This document shows positions 37,637-49,152 of a DNA stretch of 62,000 nucleotides, piece by piece (within the stretch, counting starts at the first letter, position 1; every line of letters starts with the position of its first letter). The notes under the pieces were generated by a model, which saw only the letters and a program-made list of their open reading frames with translations, made no database searches and was not told the origin of the DNA. The translations under genes and the position numbers were made by a program. Location: positions 10,281,678-10,343,677 of the forward strand of contig NC_092579.1 in NCBI RefSeq assembly GCF_037975245.1, written 5' to 3'. This DNA is from Apostichopus japonicus (taxonomy: Eukaryota > Echinodermata > Holothuroidea > Aspidochirotida > Stichopodidae).

Positions 37637-38144
37637 GCCGTAATGTAAGTCGAGCGCCCTCTTCAAATCTAAGCTCCATTTGGCTTTGTACCCCGTAAGT
37701 ATATGCTCCAAATAGACGCCCAAAACACGACTTCCACTGTATCCCAAGTCCTAAAATACCATTTCTCTGTGTTTAATGTCGTACTTTAAAAAGTAGGTGT
37801 AATGTTATGATGTATAAAATCGAAACAATGTACCATTTGGTGTCTCAATCGGGACAGCTTTATATAAGATCATGCGCCATAACACTAGGACCCTAAAGCA
37901 TGTCGCCTAACGTCCAGTGTTTATCACTAATGTGCCCCATGTGGCTGGTGTTACAACGTAACCTTTCGTAGTGTTACCAGTACTCAGTAGGAGTCGAGTA
38001 TGTGGTTTGCTATTTAAACTTACTAGCATTATGGACGGTATTTCTAATCAATCTGACCGACGTTAGGTGACGAGATAAAGGAGTTATTATAGAAAACTTT
38101 GCACATAAATATTTTCAAACTCTCTTAACATTAAAAAAAAAAAA

Positions 38145-38405
38145 GTGGCCATTCTTACGACTAGTCGTAAGAATAGTTTATAAATACGCATGTGTAGTTG
38201 CTTTAACGTGGCCATTTTTACGACTAGGAGTACAATTTTTATGACTAGGAGAACAATAATTTCCGGTTAGGGTTAAGGTTAGAGTTAGGGTTACCCCTAC
38301 TAGGCTACATGCGCAGTTGCTTTATTTACTTTACTGCGCTTGAATTCGCCGATGCCTTAAGAATAGTTTATAAATAATTGTTACGACTAGTCATAAGAAT
38401 AGCCA
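38145..38405. repeat. Inverted-repeat element with telomere-like core
   Basis: The ends GTGGCCATTCTTACGACTAG and, inverted, GTGGCTATTCTTATGACTAG match at 18 of 20 positions. The left end includes a 24-bp perfect palindrome centred on ACTAGT (38151-38174). The core holds degenerate TTAGGG-type hexamers (38267-38303). Target duplication is unclear because the flanks are A-runs. Probably a small non-autonomous DNA element upstream of RPSA. Confidence 0.6.
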
Positions 38406-39000
38406 CGGCCTAAAAAAAAGAAAGAAAGATTGGGGGTCAATGATGGGCCTTTTTCATTATAATAATGCATGAGTGTTCAAGTGGAATGCTTTGGTAATCT
38501 CGACATAGTCACTTGATTTGAGGGTGTTTTCACGTGGAGGAGTATTCTATAATGGCTCCCTCTGTTGCTATGCAACAGTTTGTTGTATTGGTACCTGTGT
38601 CTTGTGTAACCCATGTTGTGTACAGTGAAACATGCTACAACAACGTCATTCATGACTCAGTTTAAAGTCTCTATTCTGATGTCTTCTTTATCTGACATTA
38701 CTAAGGAAGTTTTGTGATGAAGTGTGGAAAGTACTCTACTCTTATTACACTGCACCGTTTCTGTAGCCCTTAGTGCTGCATGAACCAACAGAGTATATAC
38801 TTTCAATTTTTTTTATATTCTTTATTTTGTCATATTGAGTGACCATAGAATCGTCACAATTCCCAGCAGATGGGTGGGACCTACTCAAACACCCAAGACT
38901 TTAGGAATGGCCTAAGCCTAGAAAGTAATATGATTTGAATTTGTCTGCTATTTGCCTATTGCAGGGTTGATCACCATCGTTGCACAGATCAACATTCGCA
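38406..39000 (+). promoter_or_regulatory. RPSA 5' region with non-coding leader splice
   Basis: The acceptor TTGCCTATTGCAG at 38952-38964 starts the first coding exon with a 36-nt 5' UTR, so an untranslated exon should lie upstream; I could not fix its position. A 17-bp palindrome, CTGTTGC-TAT-GCAACAG, lies at 38562-38578. Promoter assignment is inference from position only. Confidence 0.4.
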
Positions 39001-42000
39001 ATGTCCGGAGGATTAGATGTTTTGGCCCTTCGGGAGGAGGATGTGTCTAAGTTTTTAGCCGCAGGTACTCACCTTGGGTCCACCAGCGTTGACTATCAGA
39101 TGTTACAGTATGTCTATAAGCGCAAGACTGACGGTGAGTGTCATCGTGCAAATCGTTTTCATGTAAACTTTGAATTACGGCTGGTTATATTATTTTGGTG
39201 GTAACATTTGATTCTAAGGAATTAAGCTGTCAAGTCCCGTTTTTGTCAGGTCAGGTTTTCTTCAGATGACGAATGAAATGTCGGTTAGTTCACAGAGTTT
39301 TCAGACATTTATCTTAGATCTTACTTTATTTTAATTAATCTAAAGTTGTCATGTTAGTGTATGTTATATGAAGCGTTATGTTCTGACATTTAGGAGTCCA
39401 CATTATCAACCTGAGGAAAACATGGGAGAAACTGCTTCTCGCTGCCAGGATCTTGGTAACAATCGAGAACCCAGCTGACATCTGTGTGATCTCTGCCAAG
39501 CCCTATGGACAGGTATGATTAAGTTTATCATTGTACAGAACTTGCAAAATAACACATCTTTGAGACTTAAATGTTTGAGACTTAAATGGTGGTAGGAAAC
39601 ATCATGTGAAGTCATGGTCATATGATATTTAGCCTCAGAAAAACCAGCGCAAAGTTTCATTGGTCGATAAATTGTTTTGGTAAGATTTTTACCATTTTCC
39701 TTATCAGGTACATTGGATCAGTTGTAGGCAACACTCAAACCTCTCAAACCAATGGGAAAAAAGGAGCAAATGAATGATTTCTTTAAAGCAGCTTAGCTAC
39801 CATGGAAACTGAATGCAGCTTTACTTTCTTTTATGATAATTGCATTGATTCCTTACATAACAGTATTATAACAGTATTAGTGATTGGGCAGCGACAGTTT
39901 ACTATCCAATTAATTCGGTGTTTGTGTAAACACCGTGGCTAATTTAAAGAGCTTATTACAACATGAGCTGATGATTTTGTCTCAGTTATGCAAATTTTTG
40001 TTAAAAACTGTGGTCTTTCCAACCCTGGCACTACCATTGTCTAGTAATACCAAACAGGAGTTATCAAGTACAAGTAACAAATTGATACGATTTTTGAATC
40101 TTGTGTATTCTTTATCGGTAAACTGCAGCAGTTAGTGTTTGAGACCAGGCCAACAGTTGAGGCAACATCTATCACTAGTTTTGACCAAACAATAACACAT
40201 AAAAGTGTGTAAAGGAGTCAAATTAACTTTCAACTTTATATCCAGATTGATAGACAAATCAAAACCTCCATGGTTTTTGTTTTCAAAAAATACAAGATCT
40301 TTCTAGTTTTTCATGCTTTCTAAACAAATTTTGTTATTGCAAACAGAGGGCAGTGCTGAAGTTCGCCAGCCACACTGGTGCGAGTCCCATTGCCGGCAGG
40401 TTCACTCCCGGAACTTTCACCAATCAGATCCAGGCTGCCTACCGTGAGCCCCGACTCTTGGTTGCCACCGATCCCCGATCTGACCACCAGCCAATCAAGG
40501 AGGCCTCCTATGTGAACATTCCTGTCATTGCATTCTGCAACACCGACTCTCCGCTACGCTTTGTGGATGTGGCTATCCCCTGTAACAACAAGGTAGGAGT
40601 CCTCTTGATGAGGAGTCAGTTCATCACATTTATGAAGCAGTATGACTCAGACATTTATCTTGCCGAATTGAGTAAACTGTATTTTCATAGTCAGGGAATA
40701 AATAAGTGTTCACATCTTGCAGAGCAGCTCTGAATTTGTTGTCGCTTGTGAAGTGTAGGGTTCATGTGTAAACAAGAGCCAAACATCTTTGAACTTGTAT
40801 AGCAAATTGTAAATTGACCATTTTGCATAGCACATTTTTCTCTGCAATACTGGATAAATTATTCCCTCATAAGTGAGATGTTTGATTTTCAATTGTAGAA
40901 CAGGTAGGTGTATTAAGCTTAGCTTAAACGATTTGTTTTAAATTTTATATATATTCCTCACAAAGCCATTCTGTCAATGACTCTTGATTCTCCTGATACT
41001 GATTCTCTGTTAGATGAAAGTGCAAGGCATATAACCTAGAGACAACTCTTTATTAATTCAGATATATATATAAATGCTTGGGTAGTTGTACAATAATAAA
41101 CTGTTGCTGCTACACCCAACTAAAATGCCTTTAGAGGTTCATTGTAACACTGTGTTCACATGTTTTTATGACTTATTTGTTTGCTTGCCTGGTGTAGGGT
41201 ATTCCCTCTATTGGATTGATGTGGTGGCTCCTCTCCCGGGAGGTGCTCCGTCTCAGAGGTGCCATCAGCCGTGAGGTTCCCTGGGATGTGATGCCCGATC
41301 TCTACTTCTATCGTGACCCACAGGAGGTCAGTCTACTTTCTCTTTAATATCTTCTCTTTGCAAAATTCCATGGCAATAATTTGTTCATTCCTCATTTTAT
41401 GTTTTGTGGCGCTGAAACCCCAAAGCAGCACTCTGCTGACATCTTGGAAAACTTTACTTGGAACATTTATTCAGGTTGAATTCTTTGATAGATCAAAGTT
41501 GCAGTGAAATATTTCTCAAGAACGCATAGGACAAATTTTTTTTTGTCTGACCCAAGGATGTAGAGTTCATGGGAGTAAATTATCATATCTTTTCTCTATT
41601 CCAAACCATTGCTGCAATACAAAGTCTTCATTTAAGATGTAGGAGTAATTGTTGTCTTCCCGAGCTTCAATCGTGGCTGTACAAGTTCAGTGAGAAAGTA
41701 TCTGGATGAAGGACTCTTTCACTGCAAGGCTCTTTCAGAAGTTTCCCACACTGCAGGGTGCTTCTTAGGGTCAACTCTTCAGAGGTTGCTGGCCTTGTAT
41801 TAATGGAAGAGCATTACACAGAAATTCCTTTTACCCGATCACATCCACTATCGGGTTACATCGTCAATTAAAATGCTACAGATATGATGAAGGTTTAAAT
41901 TGAATGATGTAGTATCTCTCTCAGCTATTTAGTGGATGTTTACATGAACTATTTAGTACAATCCCTTCCAGTCAAGTAAAAACAACAACAATAACCGCAT

Positions 42001-43546
42001 ACAGACTTGTGGAATGCACAAAACTACACAATAACCATGATCAATTAGAAATGTACATTTGCTCGATTACTTATTTTACAAGCTCGTACTTAACATTTTA
42101 ACCCCTGCTTTACATAACTACGCCGACATGTATGAATATGTAACAGACATATACAGACAGAAACGTTAAAAACCAAGCTATTTTAGGCGATTAAAAGGCA
42201 ATTTACATAACAATATCCTTGTTGTTGTTTTAATGATAGGTGGAGAAGGATGAGCAGGAGGCTCGTGAACGTGCCGCTCAGAAGGATGAGCCCCAGGCAG
42301 CTCCATACGTGGACCAATGGGGAGCAGATGTAATGGGAGTACCAGGAACTAAACCCCCAGAGGTGGCAGATGTAAGTTGAGATCAATATCTCTCTCTGTA
42401 AAATACTTGGGAAGTTAAAATAAAACTGTTAGCACACTGCTTATCCACTAGAGAGTCTGTGTAAGAGAATGTGTAAAAGTAGTTGCATCACTGTATAGTT
42501 GCACCCCATGCCACAAAGTGCTCTTGTCTAACACAGGAACACTTAAGAAGTAGTAAGTTGTGAGACTAAGAGTTTGTAACGTCAGTTTATGACCTCAGAT
42601 GATCACAAATTTCATGGGATGAGAGGCTTTGGCACAATTAATAAAGATATTGCAGCCTATTGCTCATTTCTAAAGGTAACGTTTGATACACCCTGTTCTA
42701 ATCTGTCCAAACCAACCTAAATTAGCATGAAAGTTGAAGTACACATTGACAATAGCAAATGACAACTCTCCTCTCCATGTAGAATATCTTCCTAGTTTCT
42801 TTGACCAAGTCTTCACCAATGCTCATGGACATGCATAAATGTCCATTTTCTAGTTTGATGTAAATAATACTGTCGAGGTCATGACGGTGTGTATATGTGT
42901 GTGCGTGTGACACCTTGCTTGCAGACACTATCTCTCGTAAGAAGCAACACTCGGATGGATCCCAAAACTTGAATATGAATGTCACATATTGAGCTCTAGA
43001 AGCCTATTCTTTTTGGTGGAGGTGAAAGGTCAAGATGTGAACACTTTTGTATAAGAAATGAGATATATCTCAAGAAACAAAGATTGGATTGATTTCATAC
43101 ATTGCTTTTCCAACTATGGGATATTTCAAAGGTAGACAACTTCTTGTGTTCCTTGCTTTTTTTCTTTTCTGTGTGGATATATTTCTTGTCACTATTGTTG
43201 GTTCTGTCTTTAATAGTTTGCAAAAAGTTAAAGAGGAAGGGGGAATAGAAAGACAAAGTGTAGATATAATGATTGTACTTTCTGTCTCTCTCTACAGTGG
43301 GCTGATCCCACCTTGTCTTCAGGTGCTGGATTAGTACCAACTGCCGTCCCAGCCGCTGCCCCACCAACATCGGCAGCAGCAGCCGCAGCAGCACCACCGC
43401 CGCCCACTGCCGCTGAGGTGGCCAATCCAACCCCAGCAGCCGGAGGCATGCAGACCTTCCAAGCCACTGAGTGGGCAGCAGAACCATCCAAGGATTGGTC
43501 TGCCGAACCAGCCGAATGGGGTGGCGGAACCCAGGACTGGGCATAA
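39001..43546 (+). CDS. RPSA: 40S ribosomal protein SA (laminin receptor-type, uS2)
   Basis: Small-subunit ribosomal protein of the uS2 family, needed for late 40S maturation in the cytoplasm; the vertebrate protein also binds laminin. Coding exons: 39001-39133, 39394-39512, 40347-40592, 41198-41326, 42240-42371, 43298-43546, all GT-AG and in phase, 335 residues. The start is the ATG in a short spliced leader, giving [15 protein letters not shown]. Clear family signatures are [79 protein letters not shown] and [11 protein letters not shown]. The tail carries the typical acidic Trp repeats ([14 protein letters not shown], then a final DWA). It is longer than the 295-residue human protein because of extra sequence after RDPQE, including an Ala/Pro-rich run (about residues 265-300). 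Confidence 0.97.
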
Positions 43547-44290
43547 ATCAATCCCAGAGAGGGAGGGCTGTGGTTGCAAGAGATTTAATTGAACAGGGCT
43601 TCCAGGCTTTGAAGTCTTTATGACACTTGGGATAGGGAAGCATTAAGAAAGGATCACAAAATTGCAAACTTGACATAGTCTGCCAGGTGTGTGTGTGTGT
43701 GTGTTTTGGAACCCCTGGTGTTGTAGGGTTGTTTGACATTAAGTGGTATTGTTCATGGAGAATGATGAACTTATTGAGAAAAGATGAGGAAGGGTGGAGG
43801 AATAGATGATGATGATGATGACGATGATGACTAGACATGGTAGGCGGTGCAGTAGCATAGCTTATATGTCTGAAAAATTATTTCAGTAACAAAAAGGCAA
43901 AAAAAAAATAAACCTGAGTTTTTTTTCCGTCAAGCAGCGACAAGGCTTTTTTCATTAAGATTAAGAGAGACGAAAGTATATGGAAAGAAAAGTAGCCGAT
44001 TTGTGGCAGTGGTTTCATTAAGTGAGCTGTTACATTAATGTTAAAGTGCTGCTCTTTTTATGGCCTCATTTTTGTGGAGGCATCTTTTTCTTTTTGTGTT
44101 CGTTCCTCCACCCTCCCCTCCCCCCAATGCACACCCTGGTGGACTATGTGTATGATGATGGTAAATTAATTGTGTATTTGAAACGTGTGGTTACTTTGTG
44201 ATTGAAAGTGGATCAGTAGTTCTGTCTGTTAAATCTCATGAAGCTTCCTAGAAGCCAATAATCGATAATAAAATGACATAGACATGCCAA
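43547..44290 (+). other. Probable RPSA 3' UTR
   Basis: AATAAA occurs at 43907-43912 and 44267-44272; the second is followed about 25 nt on by TTTTGTGCTTGTT, a good downstream element. It contains a GATGAT microsatellite near 43807. Which site is used cannot be seen. Confidence 0.5.
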
Positions 44291-45641
44291 CTTGAAGTTT
44301 TGTGCTTGTTCTCCTTGAGTTTGTGATGAAAGGTGTTTGGGAAACAGACTGGAACTTGTGATATCAAGTTCAAATATATTCAAGGTGAAGTCCAAAGTGT
44401 GAAGCTGCACATTCGTGCAGAAATGGTTTTAAAACAGAAGAGGTGGCCAGTTGGGTGGGGGGGGGGGGTGAGGGTGGTGGGGCAGGACCAAGGTGAAAAT
44501 CAGCCTGCTTGTAGTTGGGGTCTAAGGTGGGACCAGAATACTTCAAAGAAAAGTCACCCAAGATGTACCCTAGGCACAAAAACCAGCAACTTAATCCACT
44601 CTGAACCCCAGTCCCACTACATCCCATTAAATGATATTTTTCACTTTTGACCATACCCAAGGTCATACCCACTGTTCAGCACTTAATAGCATCATTACAA
44701 GTGCACTGGTGGGCCAAAAGAAGAAAGGAATGTTTACTGGAATTGGGGTGGGCTTCAAGGAACCTTTGGAATGTCAAAGACATTGGCCAGACCATGTGCA
44801 GGAAAAAACACTCGGTGCAAAATCAACTATTCTTTTCTCACATAACTCTTCCTTTCTCACATATCAAGCCTTGCCTCCCCAATCTCTCCAAAAGGACAAA
44901 GAATGAACATACATTGAGGCATATTTATTTTATAGAAAGTTATTTTCCCTTTATTCAGTTCTGACTCTTCACCAATGATGAGAATGGCATTGTCTATCAC
45001 AAAATGAGTCCTAGAAAACTGCAAAAAAAAAAAAAAAAAATAGAGGTGTATCTATTAAACAGAGTATAATTATCTGCGTAAAATTAAATAATTTCTCAGT
45101 AAGTTTAAAATTAACATTGAGATGAATAAAAACATATTAAAGATGACAAAGAGTAAAAGAACTAATACCTCTATTGTAAAGAGCAACTAAATCAGATACT
45201 CTCTTCATGAATGCAATCGCCATTGAAGAAAAGATTACCTTTATATATGATATTTGTAACATTTAGCTGCAAGAAATAGGACTTCAGAATATGCACCCCA
45301 GGATTTTGTTGTTTGCTGGGGAAAGGTGTGCAAAATTTGCATTTTATGACCACCCTGGAGGACACAATTTGAACTTGATGGGTGAATTTACCTGTGACCT
45401 TACTGATAACTTCTGTAGTTTGTATGAAGTTTGGGGTGGGGATTATAGAAAGTAATGTTGGGGGAGGGCTTGAGGCAAGCACTGGTATATAACAATATTG
45501 CTACAGATAGCAGTCCATTACAAAATACCGTCAAAATATCAAACATTTGGGGCTTTGTTACGTTTCTCATAAATGGCTAAAAACGCTATGGCAACTGCAT
45601 GGAAAAGTTTAAATAATTACATCAGTCATAAACCCCCATCC
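44291..45641. other. Intergenic between convergent genes, no gene seen
   Basis: Low-complexity blocks (poly-G near 44457, poly-A near 45022) but no supported exon. Short ORFs lack recognisable domains. Confidence 0.35.
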
Positions 45642-45981
45642 CAGGGGTGGGCAACCTTTTTTGAATGAATGGGCCAGATATACGAAGTGAAAAATTGACT
45701 GGGCCGCACCTAACCAACGACCTGCTGTTGATTTCAAACCTTTGATTCCGAGGACTTTCAAGTTCACAAAAACAATGTCAATCAGTACAGTTGATTATTA
45801 ATGGGGATAATAGGCCTACCTGACAGCATCATTAGTGCCGATAAATTCGAAGCAGCTAGCTCGTTTTTTGTGATGATGTAAATAGATTGATATATTTTTT
45901 TTCCTTGAGACATCTCACGGGCCGCAAAAAAATCACTGACTGGCTGCATGTGGCCCGCGAGTCGTAGGTTGCCCACCCCAG
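45642..45981. mobile_element. hAT-Charlie-like MITE, second copy
   Basis: About 340 bp with termini CAGGGGTGGGCAACC and AGGTTGCCCACCCCAG (last bases mutated) and subterminal GTGGCCCGCGAGTCGTAGG. The flanks CCCCATCC and GCCTATCC agree at 6 of 8 positions, so the duplication has decayed. Related in design to the element at 25589-25926. Confidence 0.8.
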
Positions 45982-47590
45982 GCCTATCCTGTAGGTTAGG
46001 AAAACGCACTTTAACCAACAAAGAAAGAAAAATGCTTATTGGAGAACCTGGCATTTCCCCATGTCAAACATGTACAACATCATGCTCACACAAGAGCATT
46101 CATTCACAATGAAACAGTTCAACACAGTGTAGCTTTGACTCTCCAAAAAACACACTAATGATCTTGTGGGGTTAGCTCGCTCTCAGAAACTATAAGGGTT
46201 TAACCTTTACCCGACAAATTTTCTTTTGGCTGGCAGTGGAGAAAATACCTGAAGCAAACCTTGGTAATAAATGTAATTAAGATATATCATTGATACTAAT
46301 GCAGAAAATTACAATATATATTCTGGTGAATCGTTTAGAGGTTCACTGGAAAAAACAAGCTCTACAACAACAAAAAAAGTGATTTTGCAGTAACTGAAGA
46401 ATGAGTGATTCCTTCCAAGGAAGTAGATCCTTTCGCTAGTTTCTTCGAACTTTCACAGATAAATATGAAATATCTTCACTAAATCTGGTGAGAAATGGAT
46501 TACTGTATGTCCATGACAGTCGACCAGCAACCAGAATTTTGGCCGAAAGCTGTGATTTATTTATTAATTATTATTTTTTTTTAAATGAAATGACTTTTCA
46601 ATCTCCTTGTCCCACCTCTCTTCCATCCCTCCCTGTCACATTAAAGTTGGAATGCTACTTTTAATCAATGTATCATATTCTGTTCCAAAACAAAAATGTA
46701 AACGTAGAAAATCATTGACGACGAAAACAGTTTAATCTGGCAGGTACAGAAAGTTGAACAAGGCGTAATGCATCAATTCATGCTCAAAGTTTACATAAAG
46801 ATATATTGAGAGTGCCTGCCACATCATGAAAATTTCCATGGATATGCTTAACTAAAACTGCTAAAGAGGAGGTGAAAAATTTATATTTCAACAGATTTTA
46901 ATCAAAGCTTGATCAGTCTGCAATCTGTCATTTATTCTAACAATTTCACAATTTGTAGCAACCGCTGTTTTCAGCACTGGAAGTACTTATTATTAAGACA
47001 AATTTTGAGTTGACCCAAATATTTCTGAGTATGCAAAACTTAATTTCAATATGGTGGCTCTTCAATTTTCATGCCCATTGTACCGACAGCATTTAAGTAG
47101 CATTACAAGATGAACAATGTCAAGCTCACAAAGTGAATCTGTATTTTAATGAAAGAAATTGTCAGTCATCCATTCAATTACTTTGTATTTCATGTCGGGT
47201 CAGCAAGCATTCAAACATTGGGTTTATGAATCTACCTTTCTCAAATAGAAAGACCCATGAGATGAGACCTTAATAGGGTATATAAAAGACATGATATGAA
47301 ACTGTAAAAAAAGGAAAGAATTTCAGACTAAATGTTTTGTTTCTTGTAAAACATAACTGAGAAACTTGAATGGAAAAAACACAAAAAACAATACAATGAC
47401 AGGTTCTACAATGAAAACAAGTATCAAAAGATGGACATAACAATAATAATAATCATCATAAAAAAAAAAAATTAAAAGAGCAGCTTTGCTGTATGTCAAA
47501 TATAAAATATACAATACTTTAATATGGGGATAGTGGTTGTCTCTCCTTCAGTTCCGTCCTACAAACATATATTTAACTAACAGTATTTAA
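45982..47590. other. Possible 3' flank or UTR of PDXDC1, no gene seen
   Basis: AT-rich sequence with no recognisable exon. Poly(A) signals on the minus strand are too frequent to choose one. Confidence 0.3.
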
Positions 47591-47954
47591 AGGGAGTGAA
47601 GACTCGCGCAAAAAGAAACATCTCATGCCGGTAATCTGACCTAGTTTCGACTGAGGTGTAACTGAAGTGTTAGACACCACCATCGATCCCAGAAAATACA
47701 TACACAGCTTGCTACCGTCGGTAATTAGACACTAGTGTACAGTCAGTACATACAGCTACGGTCAATACGCACAGCACAGTGTATAAACGATACAGCGATG
47801 GGCATCTCAGGTCCAGCTAAAGATAACAACTTGGCTATCACGTTTCATTACTGTTTGCATTTTGTAGCGACACAAACAAAATATCACTTGCAAGCAACAG
47901 AAAGTAAACTTTTTCAGATTGCCGCACGGCGTTTGGGGTGAGTCTGCAATGCCT
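47591..47954 (-). mobile_element. TTAA-flanked MITE, copy 2
   Basis: 364-bp inverted copy of the element at 19118-19469, flanked by TTAA (47587-47590, 47955-47958). The ends AGGGAGTGAAGACTCGCGC and, inverted, AGGCATTGCAGACTCACCCC share AGACTC at the same offset. Confidence 0.85.
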
Positions 47955-49152
47955 TTAACTAACACCTCTAGTCCAGTGTTAATACAAAAAGGAAAATGAA
48001 TACAAATCAAGAGTTGTACGGTCTTTTACATGTTGGTTCTTGTTTACATATAACACTCCATATATGTCATCAATGAGTCTGCTTGTTTCCTCTTCAAATT
48101 ACGTTATCTGAATTTTATTCTTCCCGATACAAAAAAAAGAGAAAAAGTTGGCAAGAACAGAAATCAAGTCAAGGGTCTATCAATTAGCAACCAATTTTGC
48201 TCTCTTCAGAATGTGACTTAGCCTCCAACTTCAGACGACTTCATTAATGACATCATGACTAATCCATGCCAAAACACTTGTTCTTTTAACTGTAATAACA
48301 ATATTGGAACAATGACGGTTTTGGGAAAAGTGAACTGAATAGAGTAAAATACTTATCAACGAGACTACGAATTATTGAATGAAAATGCTAACTTTCTAAT
48401 GCAAAGTGGGATGAGGGGGGCGTAAGAGGAGCAAGGGAGTTGAATGACATGCCAGTGATGGTATCTAATTGCCAGGGAGGGAAGCAAGTCTGTTTGAAAC
48501 TGAACCATATCTAAACAAGAATAGAATAAATTTCTGATAAAATTATCAAATATACTAATAACTTACATTCTATTCTGTATTTTTAACTAAGAAGCTGTGA
48601 ATGATGTAAGAAGGTGTACTAATCCCTTTCAAAACAATTCCTTTTTCAACAAATAAACCAATAACCATATCCCCACCCATTTATGTTCTCATATCTTTAT
48701 ATAATACTACTAATTAAATGCCAACAGTAAAAATAAAACAAAAAAATGTTGACAACTTGTCGTCGATTTTACAAAGTAGTCACAAAATTGTGAGATATTA
48801 AAAATAACAATATTTAAGCTTTATAATCCCAGTATAGATAGAAATGCATAAATTTATAGAAGTATACTATTTTTCAAGACAAATAGAAAGGAAAAAAAAA
48901 AACAATATCCAGAGGATAAACAACATCCTTATAGTGAAATATGTCAATTTTTGTTTAGAAAAAAAATCACCACTTGGGAATGACTGAAGATAAAAATAAA
49001 TATCAGACCAAAATTATTTGGCGTTTTATAATTTAGAAAAAAAAAAATCATTTCTGAACACTTTCTGTTTTCATGAATCCGCTTCTGGGACTCTCCATGG
49101 AAGTGATGAGTGATGATGGAGAGCCTGGTAACCATGGTTACTATCTGTTTCT

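Noticed and set aside
43095-43579. Overlapping ORFs on the minus strand opposite the last RPSA exon
   Set aside because: They are shadows of the GC-rich Ala/Pro-coding exon; the plus-strand reading matches a known protein and splice phase.
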